DNA of 64,000 bases, taken from UBA6107 sp964533735 (GTDB lineage Bacteria; Chloroflexota; Anaerolineae; Anaerolineales; Anaerolineaceae). Both the position numbers and the translations under genes were made by a program. The stretch spans positions 248,001 to 312,000 of the forward strand of contig CAZHMD010000001.1 in assembly GCA_964533735.1 (NCBI GenBank). Direction: 5' to 3'. The notes beneath the pieces are model-generated. The model saw only the letters and a program-made list of their open reading frames with translations, did no database searches and was not told where the DNA came from. Shown one piece after another: positions 51,496 to 60,346 of this stretch. The stretch's first letter is position 1. Each line of letters starts with the position of its first letter.

Positions 51496-52580
51496 TATTT
51501 CTCCCTAAAGATTTCATGGATAATACCGCTGCCTATCACTTCATCCCCATCATAAACGACTGCAACCTGACCGGGAGTTGTGTCTCTCACCGGCTCGTCG
51601 AAAATGATCTTAATTAATCCGTCTCTATCGTCCAACATTCTAACTTTTTTTGAGTTGGATTTATATCGGATTTTTACATCATACTCACGGGCAAAAGGGG
51701 GTTTCATTCCCGAGATCCAATTGAATGAACCTGCGGTAATTATTGAATATTTTAATTTTTCATTACTGCCAATAATGAGCTCATTATTTTTAATATCTTT
51801 ATCGATCACGTAAACGGGTGATTTAAAACCTGATCCCAATCCTTTTCTCTGACCGATCGTGTAGTACGCAAGTCCGTTATGTTCTCCCACGATATTTCCC
51901 CTAAGATCTCGGATATTGCCTTTCAATTTTGGAGAGGATGAATAGCCGTTTAGAAAACTCCGGTATCCTCCTGCTCCAACGAAACATAAATCCTGAGAAT
52001 CCGGTTTCTGAGCGACTTCAAAATGATACGCCTCCGCAAGTAAACGGACATCTTCCTTTTTATACCGTCCCAAAGGAAAAATTGTTTTCTGTAACTTTTG
52101 CTGATCTAATCCAGACAATATATAAGATTGATCTTTTTTTGGATCAACACCTTTTTTGAGGTGAAAAATATGATCTTTACCTTCTTCGTTAATCGCATAA
52201 TGACCTGTGACTAGGTATTCCGCTCCCAGTTTGAGCGTTTTATTCAATAATTCTCCCCACCGAACACTTTGATTACAATAAAAACAAGGATTTGGAGTTA
52301 ATCCTCTGTCACTCATTTCAATAAATTTATCAACGACAATTCTTTTGAATTCTTGTTGAACATCAACAACGTAAAATGGAATCCCCAGGCTGCCTGCTAC
52401 CTGCTGTGCCTGTTGGATGGCTTCAGGCGTACAACACGCATTATCGCTGCTCTCACAATCTCCTGTCCATAATTTGAGCATAATCCCGGTGACGTTGTAC
52501 CCTTGTTGGACCATCAATGCTGCTGCAACGGAACTATCCACTCCGCCGCTCATTGCCACAACAACGTTCTTAGCGTTCAT
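51495..52580 (-). CDS. mnmA: tRNA-specific 2-thiouridylase MnmA
   Basis: The 361-residue enzyme installs sulfur at U34 of Lys, Glu and Gln tRNAs. It shows the PP-loop A-M-S-G-G-V-D-S-S-V-A-A, the first catalytic Cys in N-P-C-F-Y-C, and the second in S-Q-D-L-C-F. A D-N-A-C-C motif near residue 47 and the C-terminal beta-barrel are present. It follows the cysteine desulfurase gene by 9 bases; that enzyme is the usual sulfur donor, so the operon couples supply and use. Confidence 0.96.
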   Translation of the reverse strand: MNAKNVVVAMSGGVDSSVAAALMVQQGYNVTGIMLKLWTGDCESSDNACCTPEAIQQAQQVAGSLGIPFYVVDVQQEFKRIVVDKFIEMSDRGLTPNPCFYCNQSVRWGELLNKTLKLGAEYLVTGHYAINEEGKDHIFHLKKGVDPKKDQSYILSGLDQQKLQKTIFPLGRYKKEDVRLLAEAYHFEVAQKPDSQDLCFVGAGGYRSFLNGYSSSPKLKGNIRDLRGNIVGEHNGLAYYTIGQRKGLGSGFKSPVYVIDKDIKNNELIIGSNEKLKYSIITAGSFNWISGMKPPFAREYDVKIRYKSNSKKVRMLDDRDGLIKIIFDEPVRDTTPGQVAVVYDGDEVIGSGIIHEIFREK

Positions 52581-52589
52581 AATTAGTAG

Positions 52590-53735
52590 TTACCCATTGC
52601 GCAAATTATTGACAATTTTAGGAAGAGCTTCGCAAAAAGAACGGATTTCATCTTCTGTCGTTTTCCTGCCAACAGTAACCCTCAAAGCCCCCATGGCGAG
52701 TTCTTCTGGAATTCCAATAGCCAACAAAACCTGTGAGGGCGATGGGTTTCCAACTTTACAGGCAGACCCGGATGAGACAGAAAAACCAGCCATATCTAGC
52801 GCAATCACCAGGTCCTGCCCCTTTATTCCTTCAAAAACAAAACTGGCGTGATTGGGTAATCGATAGACAGGATGTCCGGTTAAATAAGATCCCTGTATTT
52901 TATGCAATACTTCCTCAATGATCTGATCCCTTAGATGCAACAAATGTCGATTTCTTGATTCTCTTTCCTGGTAGGACACCTCAAACGCTGCTTGCATGCC
53001 TACGATCAGTGGGACATTATGCGTTCCACCTCTTTTTCCATTCTCCTGACCACCCCCAATATTCTGCGACTCCAAGTTAGTCGATTTTCTGTAAACCAAC
53101 CCCCCCACGCCTTTAGGACCTCCAAATTTATGTGCACCAATGGATAGCAGGTCAATATCAAGTTTCTTCAAATTAATATTGATATGGGCTGCTGCCTGGA
53201 CTGCATCTGTATGTAACAGCACACCCCTGCTGTGGCAGATTTGTGCAATTTTTGCTATGTCATTGATCGTACCTATTTCATTGTTTGCCCACACCACTGA
53301 AACAAGGGTCGCATCATATATTTCGTTTTCCAAACCATTGTGAAGAATTTGTCCAAATTTGTCTACGCGCAATCGCCTGATTTCAGCAGTTCCATCCTCC
53401 TCGAGACGTTTAGCCGTTTTTTCTACTGCTGGATGTTCGACAGGACTGAGGATGATCTTTTTCTTGTGCCCCTGGTTCTGAGAGATTGACACACCTTTTA
53501 ACGCCAGGTTATCACTTTCTGTTCCACCTGATGTGAATGCCAGGTCATGTTCGGTGGCTCCCAATAATGCTAGCATCGACTTCCTGGCCGAATCAACGGC
53601 ATGTTCAGCTTGTTGCCCAAAGTAATGCAGCGATGAGGGATTCCCGAACTGTTGGGTAAAATAAGGCAGCATACGGTCTACAGTCTGTTGATCCATCGGG
53701 GTTGTTGCTGCATAATCCAGATAAACTCTATCCAC
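52590..53735 (-). CDS. Cysteine desulfurase (IscS/NifS family)
   Basis: A PLP enzyme of 381 residues: Y-L-D-Y-A-A-T-T-P at the N-terminus, the PLP Lys in G-A-H-K-F-G-G-P-K-G, and the sulfur-carrying Cys in S-S-G-S-A-C. The start is inferred as the GTG at 53735, preceded by GAGGTGG; a longer reading from 53789 adds 18 residues without family similarity. It supplies persulfide sulfur, here most directly to MnmA downstream. Confidence 0.94.
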   Translation of the reverse strand: MDRVYLDYAATTPMDQQTVDRMLPYFTQQFGNPSSLHYFGQQAEHAVDSARKSMLALLGATEHDLAFTSGGTESDNLALKGVSISQNQGHKKKIILSPVEHPAVEKTAKRLEEDGTAEIRRLRVDKFGQILHNGLENEIYDATLVSVVWANNEIGTINDIAKIAQICHSRGVLLHTDAVQAAAHININLKKLDIDLLSIGAHKFGGPKGVGGLVYRKSTNLESQNIGGGQENGKRGGTHNVPLIVGMQAAFEVSYQERESRNRHLLHLRDQIIEEVLHKIQGSYLTGHPVYRLPNHASFVFEGIKGQDLVIALDMAGFSVSSGSACKVGNPSPSQVLLAIGIPEELAMGALRVTVGRKTTEDEIRSFCEALPKIVNNLRNG

Positions 53736-53793
53736 AATCCACCTCGCCGTGATTATAGCATGGTTGAGCACACGAAGGGTTGAGTCCAAAGGC

Positions 53794-53802
53794 TGATATA
53801 AT
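53794..53802 (+). promoter_or_regulatory. Extended -10 promoter element upstream of the phosphoglucomutase gene
   Basis: The sequence TG-a-TATAAT is a perfect extended -10 box 30 bases before the ATG at 53833. A GGAGTG ribosome site lies between. No good -35 hexamer is visible at the normal spacing. It lies in the region between the divergent cysteine desulfurase and phosphohexomutase genes. Confidence 0.5.
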
Positions 53803-53832
53803 CGAAAATAAATTTACTTGCGGAGTGATTCA

Positions 53833-55254
53833 ATGAAATCAACCATTGTTTTTGGCACTGACGGCTGGCGGGGTTATATTGCAGAAGACTACACATTTGA
53901 AAACGTCCGCCGCTGTACACAGGGATTCTCTGATTACCTTGTCGAAAAAGGTAAAAAAGGTCAGTGGATAATCGTTGGTCATGATAAACGCTTCCTTTCT
54001 GAATATTTTGCCCGCGCGGTCTGTGAAGTATTGAACGGAAACGGCATTAACGCGTTTCTCACAGAAGGTCCCACCCCTACTCCGGTAATTGCATATGCAG
54101 TAGTAGATAAGAAAGCTGCAGGCGCAGTCAATATTACAGCGTCCCATAATCCACCCACTGATAATGGCTATAAAGTACGTGATGAAAACGGTGGTGCAAT
54201 CCCCCCGGATGATCTTAAAAAGATTGAACAATTAATTCCACCAACTGATGAAAACATTAAGTTGGTGAAATTTGATGAAGCCTTAATAAATGGTTCCACT
54301 ATCCTATTTGATGCCTCAATAAACTATATTAAGCACCTGGATGATTTAATCGACCTAAAACCCATAAAGAATGCCGGCTTGAAAATTGTTGTCGATGCCA
54401 TGTGGGGAAACGGTGCGGGTTGGTTCACAAAACTCCTCTCTGGCGGCTCCACTGAAGTGATCGAAATTCACGATCAACGGAACCCAATTTTCCCGGAAAT
54501 GAAACGCCCGGAACCCATCCCCCCCAACATTGATGTTGGGCTGAGAACCACGGTTGAAAAAAAAGCGGATGTTCTGTTAATTACAGATGGCGATGCTGAT
54601 CGAGTGGGAATTGGCGATGAAAAAGGCAATTTCATCAATCAATTGCAGGTTTTTGCATTGCTGGCATACTACTTACTGGAAATACGCAAAGAACGCGGAC
54701 CCATTGTTAAGACCCTTTCGACCACAAGCATGCTTGAAAAACTGGGGAAAATTTATGATGTACCCGTTTATGAAACCGGGGTGGGATTCAAGTATGTTGC
54801 CCCGAAAATGTTGGCAACAGATGCAATGATCGGTGGCGAGGAATCTGGTGGTTACGCTTTCCGTGGGAACGTACCTGAGCGTGATGGTATTCTTGCCGGA
54901 TTATATATGCTTGATTTTATGGTCAAACTTAACAAAAAACCTTCTGAATTACTGGCCTTGTTATTCTCCAAGATCGGTGCCCATTATTACGATCGCATTG
55001 ACACTTCTTTCTCAGGGGATAGGAAAATACGCGAAGAAAAAATCCTTTCAGCCAAACCTGAAAAAATAGGCGGATTAACTGTGACAGGTTTGAATACGCT
55101 TGACGGATTCAAGTTCCTGCTCGAAGATGGCGGCTGGTTGTTGATCAGATTTTCCGGTACAGAAGCAATTATGCGGGTCTATTGCGAAACCACGCATGGA
55201 GATAAGGTTAAGGATATTTTGTCTGATGGTCTAAAAATAGCCGGATTGAAGTAA
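53833..55254 (+). CDS. Phosphoglucomutase/phosphomannomutase family protein
   Basis: A 473-residue alpha-D-phosphohexomutase: F-G-T-D-G-W-R-G at the N-terminus, the phospho-serine loop T-A-S-H-N-P-P near residue 102, the metal loop D-G-D-A-D-R near 255, the sugar loop G-E-E-S-G-G near 340, and R-F-S-G-T-E-A at the C-terminus. It interconverts hexose 1- and 6-phosphates; the exact sugar is not readable. The ATG at 53833 is preferred over a TTG 15 bases earlier because GGAGTG sits six bases ahead. The tatD gene follows by 1 base. Confidence 0.94.
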   Translation: MKSTIVFGTDGWRGYIAEDYTFENVRRCTQGFSDYLVEKGKKGQWIIVGHDKRFLSEYFARAVCEVLNGNGINAFLTEGPTPTPVIAYAVVDKKAAGAVNITASHNPPTDNGYKVRDENGGAIPPDDLKKIEQLIPPTDENIKLVKFDEALINGSTILFDASINYIKHLDDLIDLKPIKNAGLKIVVDAMWGNGAGWFTKLLSGGSTEVIEIHDQRNPIFPEMKRPEPIPPNIDVGLRTTVEKKADVLLITDGDADRVGIGDEKGNFINQLQVFALLAYYLLEIRKERGPIVKTLSTTSMLEKLGKIYDVPVYETGVGFKYVAPKMLATDAMIGGEESGGYAFRGNVPERDGILAGLYMLDFMVKLNKKPSELLALLFSKIGAHYYDRIDTSFSGDRKIREEKILSAKPEKIGGLTVTGLNTLDGFKFLLEDGGWLLIRFSGTEAIMRVYCETTHGDKVKDILSDGLKIAGLK

Positions 55255-55255
55255 A

Positions 55256-56053
55256 TTGGAATTTTTCGACACCCATTGCCATCTTAACCTCTTTCAGGAT
55301 CAAACATCTCTGAAATCTATTATTCAGCGGGCTTTGGATTCAGGTGTCAATAAAATCGTTGTTCCAGGTATTGATGCTTCTACCAGCAGGCGTGCAGTTG
55401 AAATGGCTGAGGTATTCTCGTTGGTTTATGCGGCAGTAGGAATCCATCCACATGAAGTCTCAAAATATACAGCCGAAGATTTAAAAGATATTGAGGAAAT
55501 GGCTGCCTTACCAAAAGTCGTAGCAATTGGAGAGATAGGGCTCGATTATCACTATCCCCCAATTAACAAGGAAGCCCAGAATACATTACTTCGCAACATG
55601 CTGGAAATCTCAGAAGGTGTGGATAAACCGATAATTTTACACAACCGGCAGTCGATGGCAGACCTACTAAGAGCAATTCAGACCTGGGCGAAGAACCAAA
55701 AAACATCGTCCCCGCAACAAAAGGTCGTAAATGGTGTCTTTCATGCATTCGAAGGGAATACTTCCGATGCTTTATTACTTCGAGAGCTAAAATTCATGAT
55801 TGGGATCGGTGGACCGGTAACCTTCAAAAACAACATTCAACTCCATGAGTTGATAAAAAATATTGGAATGGAAAACATCGTTCTGGAAACGGATTCACCC
55901 TACCTTTCGCCGCACCCGTTTCGAGGACTTCAAAATGAACCCTCCAGAATCCCGCTTATTGCACAAAAAGTTGCTGATTTGTTGGAAATACAGGTAGAAT
56001 TAGTAGCAGAAAGAACAACGCTAAACGCAAAAAAAATATTTTTAATGGAATGA
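55256..56053 (+). CDS. tatD: TatD family hydrolase
   Basis: The 265-residue metal-dependent nuclease-like TIM barrel has F-D-T-H-C-H-L at the start, G-I-H-P-H near residue 63, G-E-I-G-L-D-Y-H-Y, H-N-R-Q-S, a central V-F-H-A-F-E-G, and E-T-D-S-P-Y-L near the C-terminus. All metal ligands appear intact. Members have 3'-5' DNA/RNA exonuclease activity. It begins with TTG right after the previous stop and ends overlapping the polyprenyl synthase ATG by 4 bases. Confidence 0.94.
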   Translation: MEFFDTHCHLNLFQDQTSLKSIIQRALDSGVNKIVVPGIDASTSRRAVEMAEVFSLVYAAVGIHPHEVSKYTAEDLKDIEEMAALPKVVAIGEIGLDYHYPPINKEAQNTLLRNMLEISEGVDKPIILHNRQSMADLLRAIQTWAKNQKTSSPQQKVVNGVFHAFEGNTSDALLLRELKFMIGIGGPVTFKNNIQLHELIKNIGMENIVLETDSPYLSPHPFRGLQNEPSRIPLIAQKVADLLEIQVELVAERTTLNAKKIFLME

Positions 56054-57030
56054 TCAAATTGTCAAATCACTTACCCACCTTACCATCTATCTTAAACGGC
56101 ATCGATTCAGTAGAAAAATTGATGCTTTCCCAGGCTGAAAACTATCACCCGGATTTAAGCGCTGCGTTATCGATACTACTTTCATCTGGTGGTAAGAGAA
56201 TTCGCCCCAGAATCATACTTCTTCTGGGATCACTTTTTAACGCCCCTAAAGATACTTTAATTACGTTGGCAGCCTCCATTGAACTTTTACATACAGCCAC
56301 ACTAGTTCATGATGACCTGATTGACGAAGCTTTATTCCGCAGGGGGGTCCCAACGCTCAACTCAAAATGGTCGCCGGCGGCTACAGTTCTTACAGGTGAT
56401 TTTGTTTTTGCTTCCGCTGCGCACCTTGCTTCTTTGACCGATTCAGTCGAGGTAATGTCATTATTTTCAAAAACATTGATGAATATCGTCAATGGAGAGG
56501 TAAACCAGCTTTTCAGCAGCCGTTGTAATACAAGTAAAGAAGATTATTACCGGCGTATCTACGCAAAAACCGCTTCTCTTTTTGAAACTTCTACTCACAC
56601 TGCTGGCATCATCAGCCAGATCCCTCGCCAGCAGGTTGAACTCTTACGTAAGTTTGGTTATGAACTGGGTATGGCATTTCAGATTGTGGATGATATCCTC
56701 GATTATCGCGGTGATCAATCTGTAATTGGAAAACCAGTTGGTGGCGATATTAGACAGGGATTGTTCACCCTGCCTATCTTGAGTTATATGGATACTCATC
56801 CTGAGGATCAAAATATTATCGATATTTTGAATAGCGATTGCGCTATCGATGAAGACTCCATTAATCAACTTGTTGCAGATGTTGCTCAAAGTTCAGCTAT
56901 CGATAAATCCATGGATGAAGCACGTCTCTTTTGCGATCGCGCTAAACAATGCCTCTTGCAATTGCCAGACTCTCCAGAAAGAACTGAACTAATACAAATC
57001 ACAGAATATATTGTTAACCGGGATTTCTGA
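56050..57030 (+). CDS. Polyprenyl diphosphate synthase
   Basis: A 326-residue all-helical prenyltransferase with the first Asp-rich motif H-D-D-L-I-D-E and the second D-D-I-L-D-Y-R-G-D, and G-G-K-R-I-R-P near residue 52 for IPP binding. It elongates allylic diphosphates with IPP, most likely to a quinone side chain. The residues before the first motif (S-I-E-L-L-H-T-A-T-L-V) are small, which favours a long-chain (octaprenyl-like) product; this is a family rule of thumb. ATGA overlap with tatD. A terminator follows. Confidence 0.93.
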   Translation: MIKLSNHLPTLPSILNGIDSVEKLMLSQAENYHPDLSAALSILLSSGGKRIRPRIILLLGSLFNAPKDTLITLAASIELLHTATLVHDDLIDEALFRRGVPTLNSKWSPAATVLTGDFVFASAAHLASLTDSVEVMSLFSKTLMNIVNGEVNQLFSSRCNTSKEDYYRRIYAKTASLFETSTHTAGIISQIPRQQVELLRKFGYELGMAFQIVDDILDYRGDQSVIGKPVGGDIRQGLFTLPILSYMDTHPEDQNIIDILNSDCAIDEDSINQLVADVAQSSAIDKSMDEARLFCDRAKQCLLQLPDSPERTELIQITEYIVNRDF

Positions 57031-57040
57031 TCCTTAAAAT

Positions 57041-57063
57041 AAAAAAGCCCGTACGGCTTTTTT
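57041..57063. terminator. Bidirectional hairpin terminator after the polyprenyl synthase gene
   Basis: AAAAAAGCC (57041-57049) pairs with GGCTTTTTT (57055-57063) around CGTAC. It has A- and T-tracts on both flanks. It can end the plus-strand operon and the minus-strand tRNA-Leu transcript, whose 3' end is three bases away. Confidence 0.85.
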
Positions 57064-57065
57064 AG

Positions 57066-57147
57066 TGCGCTGGGAGGGAGTTGAACCCTCACGCCTTACG
57101 GCACATGGCCCTCAACCATGCCTGTCTGCCAATTCCAGCACCAGCGC
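57066..57147 (-). tRNA. tRNA-Leu (anticodon GAG)
   Basis: On the minus strand GCGCTGG (57141-57147) and CCAGCGC (57067-57073) form the acceptor stem, with an A discriminator at 57066. The anticodon arm CATGG-TTGAGGG-CCATG gives anticodon GAG, decoding CUC/CUU. The long variable arm TGCCGTAAGGCG is typical of Leu. T arm: GAGGG-TTCAACT-CCCTC. Its own consensus promoter lies just upstream. Confidence 0.96.
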
Positions 57148-57160
57148 ATTGAACTTCGCT

Positions 57161-57188
57161 ATTATAAATGACAATCACTGAATGTCAA
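57161..57188 (-). promoter_or_regulatory. Consensus promoter for tRNA-Leu
   Basis: Read on the minus strand, TTGACA (57183-57188) and TATAAT (57161-57166) are both perfect and 16 bases apart. Transcription would start near 57153-57155, about 6-8 bases before the tRNA 5' end. It is divergent from plsX, whose start lies 35 bases to the right, so polymerase binding here could compete with plsX expression. Confidence 0.85.
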
Positions 57189-57222
57189 GCAAACCAGTTT
57201 TTGACATAGAAAGAGGTCAACA

Positions 57223-58239
57223 ATGGCAATTATTTTGGATGCAATGGGAAGTGATGAATGCCCTGTTCCGGAAATACTCGCAGCCAGCCAACTTTCAGCA
57301 GAAGGCGAGAAAGTTTTACTTGTCGGCAAAAAAGAATTAATAGAGGAACATCTTAAAAGGCTGGGAATCAGCAATTTTCCAGTGTCGATTTACGATGCGC
57401 CTGATATAGTTGAAATGACTGATAAACCAGTGGAATCTTTTCGGAAAAAACCGAACAATTCCATGGCAGTAGGATTAAAACTGGTTCAAGAAGGTCAGGC
57501 TGAAGCGTTTGTCACTGCCGGCAATACAGGTGCTGCCGCATTTAACGCAATTACTATTCTTAAACGGATGCCAGGTATCTCTCGTCCTGCCCTGGCAGCG
57601 ATTATCCCAACAAAAAAGGGCAAGTGTATATTCCTCGATACAGGGGTCAATGCGGATTGTCGTCCAGACTTTCTGTTGGAATTTGCGGTATTGGGCAGCG
57701 CTTATGCCAGTAAGGTGTTCAATTTACTTTCTCCCAAAGTTGGCTTATTATCAATAGGAGAGGAACCGGAAAAAGGGAATCAACTGGTCAAGGACGCGTA
57801 CAAACTTCTCCAATCAAGCACATTGAATTTTTACGGCAATGTTGAACCAAAAGAAATCTTCGCCGGATTTGTGGACGTAGTAATAGCAGATGGCTTTTCC
57901 GGAAATGTCTTCATTAAATCCAGTGAAGCAGTTGGCAAAATGATCACTGATGTCCTAAAAGAAAGCATTTCCAGTTCATTTGTAAGTAAAATTGGATATC
58001 TTTTGGCCAAGTCTTCGTTTGGTAAATTAAAAAAGATGATGGATCCTGCTGAAACAGGTGCTGCCATTTTATTAGGTGTTAACGGGCTCACATTTATTGG
58101 TCATGGTCGGTCTGATGCGAGGGCATTAATTTCTGCAGTAAAACTTGCTCGTCATACAATTAACAATCATTTACTGGAAGAATTACGGCTGCAGGTTCAA
58201 CAGAAACTACCCGGTGTTCAGCACTTCAGTTTGAATTAA
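57223..58239 (+). CDS. plsX: Phosphate acyltransferase PlsX
   Basis: The 338-residue enzyme makes acyl-phosphate from acyl-ACP for phospholipid synthesis. Landmarks: I-I-L-D-A-M-G-S-D-E at the start, N-T-G-A-A-A-F-N-A near residue 100, L-D-T-G-V-N-A-D-C-R, and D-G-F-S-G-N-V-F-I-K-S-S-E near 225. The terminal part of many plsX operons (fabD/fabH/acpP) is missing; instead an unrecognised membrane protein follows. AGAGG precedes the ATG. Confidence 0.96.
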   Translation: MAIILDAMGSDECPVPEILAASQLSAEGEKVLLVGKKELIEEHLKRLGISNFPVSIYDAPDIVEMTDKPVESFRKKPNNSMAVGLKLVQEGQAEAFVTAGNTGAAAFNAITILKRMPGISRPALAAIIPTKKGKCIFLDTGVNADCRPDFLLEFAVLGSAYASKVFNLLSPKVGLLSIGEEPEKGNQLVKDAYKLLQSSTLNFYGNVEPKEIFAGFVDVVIADGFSGNVFIKSSEAVGKMITDVLKESISSSFVSKIGYLLAKSSFGKLKKMMDPAETGAAILLGVNGLTFIGHGRSDARALISAVKLARHTINNHLLEELRLQVQQKLPGVQHFSLN

Positions 58240-58247
58240 GGAGCGTA

Positions 58248-58943
58248 ATGAAGATTTATTCTAATGAAAAATTGATCAAACGCAATAAAACCCTCGGCAA
58301 TATTTTATCTTTAGCCAGTATTGCGATCCTGGGCACAGGTATGTTCTTCTCGTTCAAAGACAAGGATGGCTCATACTTGTCATATACTTTTGCAGCTTTG
58401 ATTATTGGATTCCTGCTTTTTCAAGTAGGCAATTATTTCATGAATCATTGGGGAAAATCCCCACGCCCGGATGAAAAGATTTCTCAAGCTTTAAAAGGGC
58501 TTGATTCAAATTACTCCTTATTCCAGTACACTACCCCTATCCCTCATCTCCTGGTTGGACCTGCCGGAATATTCACTCTCCTCCCCTACAATCAACCTGG
58601 AGTAATCAAATATGATAATAATCGCGGGCGTTGGAAACAATCAGGTGGTAACTTTTTCCTGAAGGCATTCGGTGGAGAGAATCTTGGCCGACCAGAATTG
58701 GACGCGAAGTATTCCGTTGGTGATGTGGTCAAATACCTCAACAAATTGGGAGTTGATTTGGGTACCTATGTCCCTCAAGCAGTAATCGTTTTTACTAATC
58801 CTAAAAGTGTAATTGAAGCTGCAGGCTCTACAACTCCTGTGGTTACCCAGGATAAATTAAAAGAGTATATTAGAAAACAAGTTAAAGGAATTTCCATGCC
58901 ACCTGATTTAATCACTCAGGTTAAAAAAAGCATTGGAGAATGA
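58248..58943 (+). CDS. Membrane protein with NERD-like soluble domain
   Basis: The 231-residue protein has two membrane helices (about 18-37 and 47-64). A soluble domain follows (about 75-225) whose core I-P-H-L-L-V-G-P-A-G-I-F-T-L-L resembles the nuclease-related NERD domain, where a hydrophobic strand precedes G-x-x-G-I-F-V-I. The D/E-x-K nuclease residues expected later are not clear, so catalytic activity is doubtful. It starts 8 bases after plsX and shares its transcript. A strong terminator ends the unit. Confidence 0.65.
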   Translation: MKIYSNEKLIKRNKTLGNILSLASIAILGTGMFFSFKDKDGSYLSYTFAALIIGFLLFQVGNYFMNHWGKSPRPDEKISQALKGLDSNYSLFQYTTPIPHLLVGPAGIFTLLPYNQPGVIKYDNNRGRWKQSGGNFFLKAFGGENLGRPELDAKYSVGDVVKYLNKLGVDLGTYVPQAVIVFTNPKSVIEAAGSTTPVVTQDKLKEYIRKQVKGISMPPDLITQVKKSIGE

Positions 58944-58946
58944 TCA

Positions 58947-58977
58947 AAAAAGCGGCTGAAAAACTCAGTCGCTTTTT
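58947..58977. terminator. Bidirectional terminator overlapping the rluB stop codon
   Basis: Thirteen base pairs, one G-U, join AAAAAGCGGCTGA (58947-58959) and TCAGTCGCTTTTT (58965-58977) around AAAAC. T-tracts are present on both strands. The rluB stop codon (TGA on the minus strand, 58965-58967) lies at the top of the stem, so terminator and coding end overlap. Confidence 0.9.
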
Positions 58978-59717
58978 CTTTTCTTGCTCGGCTCTTTGGT
59001 TTTAAAAGTATTTTTTAGCTTCAATACTTCTTCGCTGGTAAGTTCCCGAACTATACCTGATTTCAAAGATCCTAATTCTAACGAAGCAATCCTCACACGA
59101 ACCAACCGGACAACAAACAAACCGATCATTTTTGTTGTTTCGCGTATCTGGCGTTTATGCCCCTCTTTCATCACGACCCTCACCCACGCACCTTTACCGG
59201 AAGAGGATTCAATTGAGACATTGGCGGATTGGGTTCGATGACCATCTTCCAGAACAACTCCTCTGCGCCAGGTTTCCAATTGTTTGGAATCTGGTCTTGA
59301 GGATACAAGAACGCGGTATTCTTTTTCGTGTTGGTATCTTGGGTGCGTGAGCGTATTTACCAGTTCGCCATCGTTTGTAAGCAGGATTAAGCCTTCACTT
59401 TCAAAATCCAACCTTCCAACGATGGAGAGGTCAGCACTATCTGGAACCAGATCATAAACCGTTCGCCTGGAATCAGCGACAGTCTTGTCACACAATACGA
59501 AGCGGGGTTTGTTGTAGGCGAAATACCTGGTCTTCAGCGGTGCAGGCAGTTTTGTCCCATCCAGAAGAATAGTGTCCTTTGCTGGATCAGCTTTCTGTCC
59601 AAGCTCAGCTTTTTTTCCGTTAACGATTACTCTGCCTGCAACAATTAGCTCCTCACAGGATCTTCTTGAGCCATATCCCGCCCGAGCCAATATTTTTTGA
59701 AGCCGTTCTTCACTCAT
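58965..59717 (-). CDS. rluB: Ribosomal large-subunit pseudouridine synthase, RluB type
   Basis: A 250-residue RsuA-family enzyme: an N-terminal S4 domain (L-Q-K-I-L-A-R-A-G-Y-G-S-R-R), the catalytic Asp in G-R-L-D-F-E-S-E-G-L-L-L-L-T-N-D-G, and K-E-Y-R-V-L-V in the middle. RluB converts U2605 of 23S rRNA. It starts right after scpB; scpB-rluB is a frequent pair. The last codons form part of the terminator hairpin. Confidence 0.93.
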   Translation of the reverse strand: MSEERLQKILARAGYGSRRSCEELIVAGRVIVNGKKAELGQKADPAKDTILLDGTKLPAPLKTRYFAYNKPRFVLCDKTVADSRRTVYDLVPDSADLSIVGRLDFESEGLILLTNDGELVNTLTHPRYQHEKEYRVLVSSRPDSKQLETWRRGVVLEDGHRTQSANVSIESSSGKGAWVRVVMKEGHKRQIRETTKMIGLFVVRLVRVRIASLELGSLKSGIVRELTSEEVLKLKNTFKTKEPSKKRKSD

Positions 59718-59719
59718 AC

Positions 59720-60283
59720 TTAATCCTTTAATAAGGTACTCTTTGCGGAACCATTCTCGTCATCAGCTAATTCAAATGGAGGTAGCTGATTGATTGAGCT
59801 AAGCCCAAAGTGCTGCAGAAAATCACTTGTCGTAGAAAATAATATCGGTCTGCCCGGACCTTCTGCCCTGCCGACTTCCTGGATCAATCCTTTAGAAAGC
59901 AGACTCTTGATGACACCATCGCTGCTTACTCCCCTGATCGCATCAATTCCCGGTCGAGTGATCGGTTGCCGGTAAGCAATGATCGCCAGCGCCTCGATCG
60001 ATGGTCTCGTCAGTTTGGAGGTATTTTCAATTCCGAGGAATTTCTCGATATCGTCTGCAAATTGAGGGTGAGAAGTTAACTGATATCTACCGCCGTGATG
60101 TTGAATCGCCAAACCTCGGTTGTCAGAGTAATTAGCTCCCAGCTGATCGATAAATTTATTTGCATTATCTTGAGATACCTCTAATACCTCTGCAATTTGA
60201 GAAACAGTTAGTGGGGTGCCGGCAATGAACAGCAACGCTTCCAGCCGTGCCAGTATGTGATTATTGTTCAAATTATCAGACAT
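59720..60283 (-). CDS. scpB: Chromosome segregation and condensation protein ScpB
   Basis: A 187-residue partner of the SMC-ScpA complex, with two winged-helix units. Landmarks are L-E-A-L-L-F-I-A-G-T-P-L near the N-terminus, P-S-I-E-A-L-A-I-I-A-Y-R-Q-P-I-T-R in the middle, and F-S-T-T-S-D-F-L-Q-H-F-G near the C-terminus. scpA, usually upstream, is not here; the gene upstream is a divergent lipoprotein gene, so the pair has been split. It precedes rluB by 2 bases. Confidence 0.94.
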   Translation of the reverse strand: MSDNLNNNHILARLEALLFIAGTPLTVSQIAEVLEVSQDNANKFIDQLGANYSDNRGLAIQHHGGRYQLTSHPQFADDIEKFLGIENTSKLTRPSIEALAIIAYRQPITRPGIDAIRGVSSDGVIKSLLSKGLIQEVGRAEGPGRPILFSTTSDFLQHFGLSSINQLPPFELADDENGSAKSTLLKD

Positions 60284-60346
60284 GCTATAATTACCTGGTT
60301 AAAGAGTGTAATAATTGATTATATCAAACTTAACTTCTGCCTCCTC

